Shown here piece by piece: positions 45,851 through 53,530 of a DNA stretch of 64,000 nt. How positions within the stretch are numbered: position 1 is the stretch's first letter; each line of letters opens with the position of its first letter. The notes below the pieces were generated by a model. The model had not been told where the DNA came from, ran no database searches, and worked only from the letters and a program-made list of their open reading frames with translations. A program made the translations under genes and the position numbers. The stretch is from Sutcliffiella horikoshii (GTDB lineage Bacteria; Bacillota; Bacilli; Bacillales; Bacillaceae_I). The stretch is from the NCBI RefSeq assembly GCF_021991925.1, contig NZ_RXZI01000005.1:1-64000 (forward strand), written 5' to 3'.

Positions 45851-45955
45851 AAGTCACAATAATGATTGAAAAAGTCACAATGAGCCCTGGAAAAGTCATA
45901 ATGACTCTAAAAATAGTCACAATCCCCCTTTTAAAAGTCACAATCCTCAAGTAAC
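45851..45955. repeat. Phased array: AAGTCACAAT at exact 21-bp intervals
   Basis: Five copies start at 45851, 45872, 45893 (AAGTCATAAT), 45914 (TAGTCACAAT) and 45935. The 10-bp motif is conserved while the 11 bp between copies varies freely. The minus strand reads as a 7-residue repeat but shows no ribosome site or start in context, so coding is unlikely. Confidence 0.88.
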
Positions 45956-46055
45956 CAGTGAAACTCTCCTTGTGAAAAGATATAAAATCTCCCTAATCCT
46001 ACAATCCGCATCCTATGATACAATATTCTCATCAGCCAAAAGGAGGAAATACATA

Positions 46056-47282
46056 GTGATACAAGAAAAATTGACCAAATATGCAGAACTTGCGTTAAAA
46101 GTTGGGATCAATCTGCAAGAAAACCAACCTCTAGTCATCAATGCACCTATATCCGCAGCACCATTTGTAAGAGAGGTCGCAAAACTTGCTTACAAGCTAG
46201 GGGCCAAATACGTACATACTGAATGGAACGATGAGCAACTAACAAAGATTACATATGAAACGGCCTCCACCGACTCTCTCCAAACTGTCCGCGAGTGGAA
46301 AGTTAAAGGAATGGAAGAGATGGCAGAAGAAGGAGCGGCATTTATGTCAATTGTTGCTTCCAATCCAGACCTGCTTAAAGACGTGGATCCTGAGCGGGTA
46401 TCCATTTCTAATAAAGCTCAGGCAAAAGCAATGCAAAACTACCGAAAATACATTCAAACTGCTAAGGTAAGCTGGGCGATTGTTTCCGTCCCTTCACAAG
46501 AATGGGCAGCTAAGCTTTACCCTGACAAATCTCCAAAAGAACAGGTTGCAAGCCTATGGGAGAACATATTCCAGGTGACACGCATCAATGAAAACGACCC
46601 TGTTGAAGCATGGAATGACCATATCAAAACTTTGCAAGAGAAGTTACAAGTGCTGAATTCGAAAAAATACAAAAAGCTTCATTACAAAGCTCCTGGAACG
46701 GAGCTGACCATTGAGCTTCCAAAAGAACAGGTTTGGTTGGGCGGTGGAATGAACAATGATCAAGGTACCTATTTCGTTCCGAATCTTCCAACAGAAGAAG
46801 TGTTCACCGCTCCTGTGAAATCCGGAGTAAACGGAGTAGTGGCATCCACAAAGCCTTTAAACCTGAACGGAAACCTAGTAGATAATTTCAGCCTTACATT
46901 CAAGGAAGGTAAAGTGGTAGAGTTTACTGCAGAGCAAGGATATGAAGTGTTGAAAAAGCTTTTAGAAACAGATGAAGGTGCGCTTCATTTAGGAGAAGTG
47001 GCACTTGTCCCACACAGTTCGCCAGTTTCCAAGCAAGAAGTGATTTTCTATAACACCCTGTTTGATGAAAATGCATCTTGCCATTTGGCACTAGGATCCG
47101 CCTACCCAATCAATATTGAAGGCGGAGCGAATATGACCAAAGAAGAACTAGAAGCCAAAGGCATCAACACCAGCATGATTCATGTGGACTTCATGATTGG
47201 TTCAGAACAGCTGAGCATTGAAGGGGAAACAGAAGATGGTGCGCGGGAAGCGATCATGACAGATGGAGAATGGGCCATCTAA
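46056..47282 (+). CDS. ampS: Aminopeptidase (M29 family)
   Basis: A 408-residue metallo-aminopeptidase of the AmpS/PepS (thermophilic aminopeptidase) family; it trims N-terminal residues from peptides in the cytosol. Metal ligands are spread over the C-terminal half: EFTAEQGYE, GEVALVPHSSPVS, FYNTLFDENASCHLALG and HVDFMIGS. AAAGGAGG at 46039-46046 fixes GTG 46056; the frame runs open upstream to 45972 without support. Monocistronic with a strong terminator. Confidence 0.94.
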   Translation: MIQEKLTKYAELALKVGINLQENQPLVINAPISAAPFVREVAKLAYKLGAKYVHTEWNDEQLTKITYETASTDSLQTVREWKVKGMEEMAEEGAAFMSIVASNPDLLKDVDPERVSISNKAQAKAMQNYRKYIQTAKVSWAIVSVPSQEWAAKLYPDKSPKEQVASLWENIFQVTRINENDPVEAWNDHIKTLQEKLQVLNSKKYKKLHYKAPGTELTIELPKEQVWLGGGMNNDQGTYFVPNLPTEEVFTAPVKSGVNGVVASTKPLNLNGNLVDNFSLTFKEGKVVEFTAEQGYEVLKKLLETDEGALHLGEVALVPHSSPVSKQEVIFYNTLFDENASCHLALGSAYPINIEGGANMTKEELEAKGINTSMIHVDFMIGSEQLSIEGETEDGAREAIMTDGEWAI

Positions 47283-47291
47283 ACATTTATA

Positions 47292-47336
47292 GGGCAGGAG
47301 AATTTCTTTTTAAAAAAGAAGTTCTCCTGCTTTTTC
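47292..47336 (+). terminator. Terminator of ampS
   Basis: GCAGGAGAATTTCTTTTT pairs with AAAAAGAAGTTCTCCTGC (one mismatch), then TTTTT. Confidence 0.9.
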
Positions 47337-47455
47337 TTTTGGTAAAATAAAAAGAAAGATTTTCCAAAATGCAATAGGAAACAATAAATAAAGAGAAGGT
47401 TTTAGGCTACAGGAAGTGGAAGTAATAGTAGGGAAAAAAGATGGGGGGAAGTGAG

Positions 47456-47908
47456 ATGAAAAGGGGTCTATTATTGTTTGTAATTTGCTTCACAATTGCT
47501 TCCTCTACAGCTCAAGCGCTTAGCTGGGCATATAAGTTCGTTGTATGGGAAGGTGGGGTGTACGAAGTCACTGATGAAGTTGTGGCTGCTTCAGACATAG
47601 GGAAGAAAATTGGTAAGGTAAAACGCATGGCTAATGATAGGACGGGAGCCTACTATGGGGACGCGTCCAATTATTATAAGAAGGGTACGAAATATTACGC
47701 CATTAAAGGCATCGACTCTGTTGATGCCATAGCAGTAGAGGAGCAGCAAGAGAAATGGGTGAAAGCGAAGTACCTCCATGAAGCACCTTTTCATTGGACG
47801 GATATCCTTCCATATATAGTATTAGGAATATCAGCCTTTGTTCTATTTATCTACCTATCCTTACGATACGCAAGCAAGAAAGAGGGTGAAAATCATGAAA
47901 AAAATTAA
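47456..47908 (+). CDS. Secreted-side membrane protein of unknown family
   Basis: A 150-residue protein with a signal peptide (MKRGLLLFVICFTIASSTAQ, probable cleavage after AQA), an extracellular region of about 90 residues (FVVWEGGVYEVTDEVVAASDIGK...) and a C-terminal membrane helix (ILPYIVLGISAFVLFIYLSL) followed by a basic tail. It would sit in the membrane facing outward. I do not recognise the family. ATG 47456 follows GGGGGGAAGTGAG. It overlaps the next gene by 14 bases, so the two are coupled. Confidence 0.8.
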   Translation: MKRGLLLFVICFTIASSTAQALSWAYKFVVWEGGVYEVTDEVVAASDIGKKIGKVKRMANDRTGAYYGDASNYYKKGTKYYAIKGIDSVDAIAVEEQQEKWVKAKYLHEAPFHWTDILPYIVLGISAFVLFIYLSLRYASKKEGENHEKN

Positions 47909-48806
47909 ATTACGTAAGATTACAGCTGAAAATTGGGATACAGCCATCCAATTAAAAGTTTCAAAGGATCAAAAAAGCTTTGTAGCATCAAACCTCTATT
48001 CCATTGCACAAGTGCAATTTTTACCGGATTTTAAGGCGATGGGGGTTTATGCAGAAGAGGAAATGGTAGGGTTCGCGTTGTATGGGATTGATCCGGATGA
48101 CGGAAATTACTGGATTTACCGTTTGATGATAGACGAAAAATCACAAGGAAAAGGATATGGAAAAGCCGCTCTTACAGAAGTGTTGAAAGACATAAAAATC
48201 GGAAACTCCACCTCCATCCCTCTAGTCATGATTGGTTATGAAGCGGAAAACCACCAAGCTAAAAAGTTATATAAGAATGCCGGTTTTGTGGAAACGGAGA
48301 TAGCTCCATGGGGAGAGCAATTGGCTAAGCTGGAACTTAACACGGCAGAAGGTAAAGATGAATCGGGCGTAGTAGAAGCTTCGAACAACCATATAGAACA
48401 TTACACCGAAATGGCGTTAGACCTCTGGCCGGAAAGCACCGAGGGTGAACTGCACGAGTCCTTCCAACAAATCATGGCTTCTAAACGTGACAAAGTGTTA
48501 TTCTACCGACTAGGTTCTGAGTTTGTTTCCTTCATCCACCTCTCCATCAGAGTGGATTATGTAGAAGGTACAAAATCTTCTCCAACTGGCTATTTAGAAG
48601 GGGTATATGTAAAGCGGCAGCATAGAAGGAAAGGGTACTCCACAAAGTTAGTAAAAGTAGGGGAACAATGGCTTAAAGAAAAGGGCTGCAAGCAGATGGG
48701 ATCGGACATTCATTTGCACAATGATGTAAGCTATGATTTTCACATCGGGATGGGATTCAAGGAAGCAAGCAGGCTAATCGCATTTATTAAAGATATAGAG
48801 GGGTAA
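47895..48806 (+). CDS. Double GNAT acetyltransferase: SpeG/BltD-like fused to AAC(6-prime)-like
   Basis: A 303-residue protein of two acetyl-CoA-dependent GNAT domains. Residues 1-150 resemble polyamine acetyltransferases such as BltD (AVYAEEEMVGFALYGIDPDD-like strand, RLMIDEKSQGKGYGKAAL for CoA). Residues 165-303 resemble aminoglycoside 6-prime-N-acetyltransferases (ALDLWPESTEGELHESFQQI, VEGTKSSPTGYLEGVYVKRQ, HRRKGYSTKLV, IGMGFKEASRLIAFIKDI). Both CoA loops (Q/RxxGxG/S type) are intact. ATG 47895 follows GAGGGTG. Substrates are inferred from family only and resistance cannot be claimed. Confidence 0.85.
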   Translation: MKKIKLRKITAENWDTAIQLKVSKDQKSFVASNLYSIAQVQFLPDFKAMGVYAEEEMVGFALYGIDPDDGNYWIYRLMIDEKSQGKGYGKAALTEVLKDIKIGNSTSIPLVMIGYEAENHQAKKLYKNAGFVETEIAPWGEQLAKLELNTAEGKDESGVVEASNNHIEHYTEMALDLWPESTEGELHESFQQIMASKRDKVLFYRLGSEFVSFIHLSIRVDYVEGTKSSPTGYLEGVYVKRQHRRKGYSTKLVKVGEQWLKEKGCKQMGSDIHLHNDVSYDFHIGMGFKEASRLIAFIKDIEG

Positions 48807-48811
48807 TTCAA

Positions 48812-49564
48812 ATGAATCAACTAGTAGAAAGTAATCGCAAAAGTTGGGACAAGGTCGCACATTATTTTAATGGGGTGGATGCCCTACCGAGTTACGGCCC
48901 ATTCTCCCAAACGGAAGATGAATTGAAGCTTTTGGATGATCTACAAAATAAAAAAGTATTGGATATTGGGTATGGAAGTGGCCATTCCTTGAAATACATG
49001 GCGGAGGAGAAAGGTGCAACCGAATTATGGGGAGTGGACCTTTCCTCTGAGCAGAAATTAACTGCTGAAAAAACACTTCAAGGATTGGAACCTCGTTTAT
49101 TCTGTGCGCCTATGGAAAAAGATATAAATCTTCCTAAAGACTATTTTGATTGTGTTTATTCCATTTATGCACTGGGATGGACGACAGATTTGAGAACAAC
49201 TTTGACTTTAATCCATTCTTATTTAAAAAAGGGAGGAAGCTTCCTTTTCAGTTGGGACCATCCATTATACCCATATATTAAAAGTGAAAAAGGTGTCATG
49301 ACGTTAGAAGGCACCTACCAGGAAGAAGGACTCCAGACCTTTGAAAAATTCAAAGGGGAAGATGCACCAATGACAATCCACACTAGAAAACTAGGAACCT
49401 ACATAAATGAACTGATTCAAGCGGGTTTCACTATCGAGAATGTGGTGGAAAGTGAAGTGGGTGAAAGATACAAAGAAGAGGATGCACCCATTTCGGACCG
49501 ATATTATTCTCTTTATAAGGCTCACAGATTTCCGTCGACAGTAATAATCAAAGCAAGAAAATAA
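48812..49564 (+). CDS. Class I SAM-dependent methyltransferase
   Basis: A 250-residue methyltransferase with motif I VLDIGYGSGHSLKYM (residues about 49-63), the acidic strand WGVDLSSEQ and motif FDCVYSIYALGWTTD. The N-terminal NRKSWDKVAHYFNGVDALP suggests a UbiE-like small-molecule enzyme. It starts five bases after the acetyltransferase gene, in a run of modifying-enzyme genes. Substrate unknown. Confidence 0.9.
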   Translation: MNQLVESNRKSWDKVAHYFNGVDALPSYGPFSQTEDELKLLDDLQNKKVLDIGYGSGHSLKYMAEEKGATELWGVDLSSEQKLTAEKTLQGLEPRLFCAPMEKDINLPKDYFDCVYSIYALGWTTDLRTTLTLIHSYLKKGGSFLFSWDHPLYPYIKSEKGVMTLEGTYQEEGLQTFEKFKGEDAPMTIHTRKLGTYINELIQAGFTIENVVESEVGERYKEEDAPISDRYYSLYKAHRFPSTVIIKARK

Positions 49565-49572
49565 GGGGGATT

Positions 49573-50010
49573 ATGATGTTTTTAATTAATGTGGAAGGTG
49601 CTGTCTACAAGGGGGACAAGTGGCTGATGATAGAGCGGAGCCATAAAGAGGAGCATGCAGCAGGAATGCTTTCTTTTGTTGGTGGAACGGTTGATCAGGA
49701 AGGCGCTTCCTCTGACATTTTGGAGCGGACCTTGAGAAGGGAATTGATGGAGGAAGTGGGCATCCGCGTTCATGAAAAGATGATGTATGTGCGCAATACC
49801 TCCTTTGTGTTGGCGGATGGCAGGGAAGTAGTGGACATTGTTTTCCTTTGTGAATGGGAGAGTGGAGAGCCCTATCCTAAAAGTCCCGATGAGGTGGAAG
49901 CCGTTCATTGGCTAACCACCGATGAAATTATGAAACATCCAAAGACGGAATCCTATCTGCATGACAATATTAGAGAAGCAGATCGGTTGAGAAGTATGAC
50001 AATGGTATAG
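49573..50010 (+). CDS. Nudix hydrolase
   Basis: A 145-residue Nudix-fold protein that would split a nucleoside diphosphate linked to another moiety. The Nudix box is present as FVGGTVDQEG...LRRELMEEVGI with a few extra residues between the first glycine and the REL..EE core. ATG 49573 (or 49576) follows AAGGGGG. It is part of the tight series from 47456 to 50839. Substrate cannot be told. Confidence 0.9.
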   Translation: MMFLINVEGAVYKGDKWLMIERSHKEEHAAGMLSFVGGTVDQEGASSDILERTLRRELMEEVGIRVHEKMMYVRNTSFVLADGREVVDIVFLCEWESGEPYPKSPDEVEAVHWLTTDEIMKHPKTESYLHDNIREADRLRSMTMV

Positions 50011-50029
50011 GAGTTAGGGGGATGGAAGG

Positions 50030-50839
50030 ATGTTTTCGGTTTTTGACAAGGACAGCAGAATACTTAATGATAGTGAATTTTTAAAAGATGAAGTAATGTA
50101 TAACCTCATTCATCGAATTATAGAAACAGAAAATGCGCTCTGCATCAGTTCTATAGACAATAAGATGATCTATGCTCAAACGCCAAATCATAATGGTTGG
50201 TGCTGGATATCCAATGATATGGAAGAAGGAGAAAAAGAAAAGCTCATTGAAAGTTTTGTGGATTACTTAGGAAGTCGAGATATACAGGGAGTGACGGGCT
50301 CCAACCAAACTGCGGACCTTTTTGCGAAGGGGTATGCAAAAGGTAAGCAAAAGCAGTGGCATGTTTATATGGAAATGGAAGCCTATCATTGTCCTTTTGT
50401 TAAGAAAAATATAATGACTCCAGGCGAGGCGATGGTTGCTAACATGGAACACCTAGAGAAGGTTGCTTTCTTTTTGACGAAGTTTATAGAAGAAGCATTT
50501 GGTGACGTAGTTGATCTAGAATCGCAAAAGAAGAGTGCTAGAAAAATGATTGAATCAGGAAATGTGTATGTTTGGGGAGTAGAAGGTGAAATTGTCTCTA
50601 TGGCCAATATCGCGCATCGCTTTCCTAGGCATGGACGGATAAATGGTGTTTTCACACCAGTTTCTTTAAGGAAAAAAGGATATGCAAGTGCACTGGTAGC
50701 TGAGGTAAGTTCATTAATAATTAGAGAAGGTCTTACGCCGATGCTATATGCGGATTTAAAGAATCCCTCTGCAAACAAAATTTATCAAGAAATTGGTTAT
50801 ACGGAATGTGGAAAAATCTCAGATATCCGCTTCACCTAA
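50030..50839 (+). CDS. GNAT family acetyltransferase (YobR-like)
   Basis: A 269-residue protein. The N-terminal half (about 1-125) is a degenerate GNAT-like domain without a visible CoA loop; the C-terminal half has a full GNAT domain, YVWGVEGEIVSMANIAHRFP, VFTPVSLRKKGYASALVAEV (CoA loop) and NPSANKIYQEIGYTECGK. The arrangement is like YobR and related proteins. ATG 50030 follows GGGGGATGGAAGG. Last gene of the enzyme run. Substrate unknown. Confidence 0.87.
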   Translation: MFSVFDKDSRILNDSEFLKDEVMYNLIHRIIETENALCISSIDNKMIYAQTPNHNGWCWISNDMEEGEKEKLIESFVDYLGSRDIQGVTGSNQTADLFAKGYAKGKQKQWHVYMEMEAYHCPFVKKNIMTPGEAMVANMEHLEKVAFFLTKFIEEAFGDVVDLESQKKSARKMIESGNVYVWGVEGEIVSMANIAHRFPRHGRINGVFTPVSLRKKGYASALVAEVSSLIIREGLTPMLYADLKNPSANKIYQEIGYTECGKISDIRFT

Positions 50840-50917
50840 TCCTGCCAAAACGAAGCACAAACGAACAGGAAACCAACTATTTCCACTGATAGGATAGACA
50901 TAAGGAGTGAGGCCAAT

Positions 50918-51784
50918 ATGGCGTTGGTGGAATCGATTCAACGAGCAATCGAATTTATGGAAGAGAATTTGTTGGAGAATATTTCGATGGAAGATATCGC
51001 AAGACAGGCCAATTTTTCGACCTTTCACTTTCAACGAGCTTTCGGATTGTTGACAGATACCTCTGTTGCAGAGTATTTGAGAAGAAGAAGGTTGACGCTT
51101 GCAGCACAGGAATTACTAACAACGGATCACAAGATCATTGATATCGCCTACAAATATGGTTACGACACTCCCGAGGCTTTCACAAAAGCATTCCGCAGGC
51201 AACACGGCACTTCTCCAACCGAAGTGCGGAGGCATGAGGGGAAGCTGCAAACTTATAACCGCCTGGTCATCCAGGTGACATTGGAAGGGGCAGAACCGAT
51301 GAAGTATAGTGTAGTGAACAAAGAGGCATTTACAGTTGCGGGAAAAAAGAGGAGATTCTCTTGTGCCAACGATGAACAGTCCATGGAGATACCTAAATTT
51401 TGGCAGGACGTGAACCAAGAAGGCTTTACAGATAAGTTATTCCAGCTCAATAATGGTCCGATCAAAGGAGTTCTCGGTGTATGCGGAGGGACAACAGAAG
51501 AAATGAAGTCTGAGCAAGTGATGGACTATTGGGTGGCTGCGGCCATGGAGGGTGACATCCCTGAGGAGTTGGAAAGGTTGGAGATCCCCGCTTCCAAATG
51601 GGTAGTCTTCGAAGTACATGGACCGATGCCCCATGCCATGCAAGACACATGGAAACGCATCTTCTCGGAGTGGTTTCCATCCAATAGCTATGAGCATTCT
51701 GGGGCTCCGGATTTTGAATTATACACAGATGAAGATCCATCCAGTCCAGATCTTTACTCAGAGATTTGGATACCGATAAAATAG
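50918..51784 (+). CDS. AraC-family regulator with GyrI-like effector domain
   Basis: A 288-residue transcription factor: two N-terminal helix-turn-helix motifs of AraC type (SMEDIARQANFSTFHFQRAF, then IDIAYKYGYDTPEAFTKAF) and a C-terminal GyrI/Rob-like small-molecule-binding domain (about 125-288) with the typical end SEIWIPIK. Such proteins activate drug or stress genes on binding a hydrophobic or cationic ligand. ATG 50918 follows AAGGAGTGAGG. The acetyltransferase genes just upstream are possible targets; that is inference. Confidence 0.92.
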   Translation: MALVESIQRAIEFMEENLLENISMEDIARQANFSTFHFQRAFGLLTDTSVAEYLRRRRLTLAAQELLTTDHKIIDIAYKYGYDTPEAFTKAFRRQHGTSPTEVRRHEGKLQTYNRLVIQVTLEGAEPMKYSVVNKEAFTVAGKKRRFSCANDEQSMEIPKFWQDVNQEGFTDKLFQLNNGPIKGVLGVCGGTTEEMKSEQVMDYWVAAAMEGDIPEELERLEIPASKWVVFEVHGPMPHAMQDTWKRIFSEWFPSNSYEHSGAPDFELYTDEDPSSPDLYSEIWIPIK

Positions 51785-51794
51785 ATAGTAGATT

Positions 51795-51828
51795 GTCCAC
51801 CTTGTCTTAATGAGGTGGACTCTTATTT
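51795..51828 (+). terminator. Terminator of the AraC-type regulator
   Basis: GTCCACCT (51795-51802) pairs with AGGTGGAC (51813-51820), then TCTTATTTTT. Confidence 0.82.
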
Positions 51829-51853
51829 TTTGAAATTAGAGAGGAGATATAGT

Positions 51854-52099
51854 GTGGGTGATAATATTGCTAATGCGCACAAATTCAGCAGTCTTCATAA
51901 AAATGAATTAGTAGAGGATAAGAAATGTGGGTGTTTTTTCTGTCTGGAAATTTACAGCCCTACTCTTATAACCGAATGGATTGATCAAGATCAAACAGCC
52001 ATATGCCCCCATTGTGGAATTGATTCAGTTATTGGAGAAAGTTCAGGTTATCCCATTACAAAAGAGTTTTTGGAGAAAATGAATAAAGTTTGGTTTTAA
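51854..52099 (+). CDS. Zinc-ribbon cytoplasmic protein
   Basis: An 81-residue soluble protein with two cysteine pairs, CGCFFC and CPHC, likely holding one zinc, and the well-conserved ending GIDSVIGESSGYPITKEFLE. The family is widespread in bacteria and often annotated only as cytoplasmic protein; its biochemical role is not established. Start: GTG 51854 after GAGGAGA; the frame extends upstream through the terminator but without support. It stands alone. Confidence 0.82.
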   Translation: MGDNIANAHKFSSLHKNELVEDKKCGCFFCLEIYSPTLITEWIDQDQTAICPHCGIDSVIGESSGYPITKEFLEKMNKVWF

Positions 52100-52291
52100 T
52101 ACTATAGCCTCTATAAATGAGAAATCCAACAAATCTGGCATCGAAGTGGCCGAACGATGCCAGAATAAGCAGAACCTCACCAAGACTGGCATCTGAAATC
52201 TTAACAGCACACACTCAAAAACCTTACGCACCGACACTCCATCTTATAATCCTACCCTAAAGTGGATACACTGGAGAAATAATACTAATTT

Positions 52292-52365
52292 TTGTTCTTG
52301 AAAAAGAACATACGACTTGCTCGATAACGAGTAAGTAGAGTATAATTGTTCTTGGTAGAGAACAA
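52292..52365 (+). promoter_or_regulatory. Promoter with three inverted repeats
   Basis: TTGCTC (52317-52322), 18 bp, TATAAT (52341-52346). Palindromes TTGTTCTT/AAGAACA occur twice (52292-52310 and 52346-52365), placed 54 bp apart on either side, and ACTTGCTCG/CGAGTAAGT (52315-52336) covers the -35. The second copy would also fold as a hairpin in the mRNA leader. Confidence 0.62.
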
Positions 52366-52385
52366 ATTCGAGGTGGAGGTGTGCC

Positions 52386-52688
52386 ATGGTCAAAAAGCTA
52401 TTGATTGCGCTGTTGCTATTAAACATTTTTGACGGAGTTGCCACATATTTTGGCCTGCACTTCCAATTAATCAACGAAGGAAACCCACTGATGAAATCCC
52501 TTTATGAAACAAGCCCGGCCTTATTTTTACTCTTTAAACTTGGCATCTCTACACTTCTACTGTTCTTCATAAAAAATAACCTCAAACTCAAATCAGCCAT
52601 TCTTAAAGTGGTCTGCCTGACCGCCGTTTGCGTATACAGCATGGTAAGTGTCCTACATATGTACTGGATTTACTCCTATATAACGTAA
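52386..52688 (+). CDS. DUF5658 small membrane protein
   Basis: A 100-residue membrane protein with about three hydrophobic segments; LLLLNIFDGVATYFGL and EGNPLMKSLYETSPALFLLFKLG are hallmarks of DUF5658. ATG 52386 follows GAGGTGGAGG. Function unknown. It is a single gene with an elaborate promoter region and shares a two-way terminator with yqhG on the other strand. Confidence 0.82.
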   Translation: MVKKLLIALLLLNIFDGVATYFGLHFQLINEGNPLMKSLYETSPALFLLFKLGISTLLLFFIKNNLKLKSAILKVVCLTAVCVYSMVSVLHMYWIYSYIT

Positions 52689-52691
52689 ATA

Positions 52692-52732
52692 AACATACAC
52701 AGTGGTAGTCTTCATCTACCACTGTGTATGTT
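52692..52732. terminator. Bidirectional terminator overlapping the end of yqhG
   Basis: Perfect 17-bp arms AACATACACAGTGGTAG (52692-52708) and CTACCACTGTGTATGTT (52716-52732). The right arm encodes the last residues of YqhG (NIHSG) on the minus strand. Confidence 0.9.
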
Positions 52733-53530
52733 ATTGATAAAAGATGGACCCAGATAAAAAAGTCCGCCATTAATAATCGTTACGTGAATTTTAGGCTCAT
52801 ATTGCTCTTGAAGGGCCTTCATCTCGGTTTCATAAGACTCAGGTTTTTCTTCATCATCTTCATAAAAATGCTTTAAGAGCTGAAGATCTTGATCCCACCT
52901 TTTCCTCGCGTCTTCTGCCCATTGATGATCTTGACTTGCGATATATCCATTTACATAATGCTCAAGCCTCGAAAGACCACTTGCCGGCTTGATAATTGGG
53001 GTCATAGTGAAACAAAAATCAGGAATTTTCGGTGTCAAATTAATCTTTTCCACTTCATTTTGAAATTTTTCCAGGATGGTCCCTGTAATGAGATGAATTC
53101 CCAGAGACATAATCACATCTTTTTTGCGGTCACACTGATAACTTACCTTCATATTTACATTTAGCCAAGGGTGAAGGGGAAGATGACCCCCGCCTGTATG
53201 AGAAGGAACATTTTCATACAACCGAATATACCCTGCAAGACTCTTCGCGGACTCGAAAATTTGGTGCATCCTGGGGGAGCCGAAATGAACATGGTCGCCT
53301 TTAAGGCCCTCAGGTGCTTTGTTGCTGTCTGTGATCAAGGTCATTTTCATCGGATTTGGCACGCCGCCCGTTTTCTCGAGATAGTGCCAATAAAAAGGAC
53401 GGTTCATCAATTCCTTGTCCATATCAATGGTCAACTGGACGGCAAGGTGACTATTGGTATTTTCGACTATTTCACAGTTGTTTGCTGTAAAATAACGCTC
53501 CAAAAATCTATGAATTTCCCGCTGCTGCAT
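52712..53530 (-). CDS. yqhG: YqhG family protein
   Basis: A 272-residue soluble protein of the YqhG family, conserved in Bacillus next to the helicase gene yqhH. No catalytic motif is recognisable. Conserved stretches include PFYWHYLEKTGGVPNPMKM and GDHVHFGSPRMHQIF, and the C-terminal strand reads HVTIINGGLFYLGPSF. Its start overlaps the yqhH stop by 23 bases, so the pair is an operon. The stop is embedded in a terminator hairpin. Function unknown. Confidence 0.9.
   Translation of the reverse strand: MQQREIHRFLERYFTANNCEIVENTNSHLAVQLTIDMDKELMNRPFYWHYLEKTGGVPNPMKMTLITDSNKAPEGLKGDHVHFGSPRMHQIFESAKSLAGYIRLYENVPSHTGGGHLPLHPWLNVNMKVSYQCDRKKDVIMSLGIHLITGTILEKFQNEVEKINLTPKIPDFCFTMTPIIKPASGLSRLEHYVNGYIASQDHQWAEDARKRWDQDLQLLKHFYEDDEEKPESYETEMKALQEQYEPKIHVTIINGGLFYLGPSFINNIHSGR

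Noticed and set aside
45699-45950. Minus-strand frame with a 7-residue repeat over the 21-bp array
   Set aside because: The periodic peptide is a direct result of the 21-bp period; no start context, and it runs into the end of ptsI and its terminator.
47895-48806. Acquired antibiotic-resistance gene
   Set aside because: The AAC(6-prime)-like domain is fused to a polyamine-type domain and sits in ordinary chromosomal context with no mobile element; resistance is not supported.
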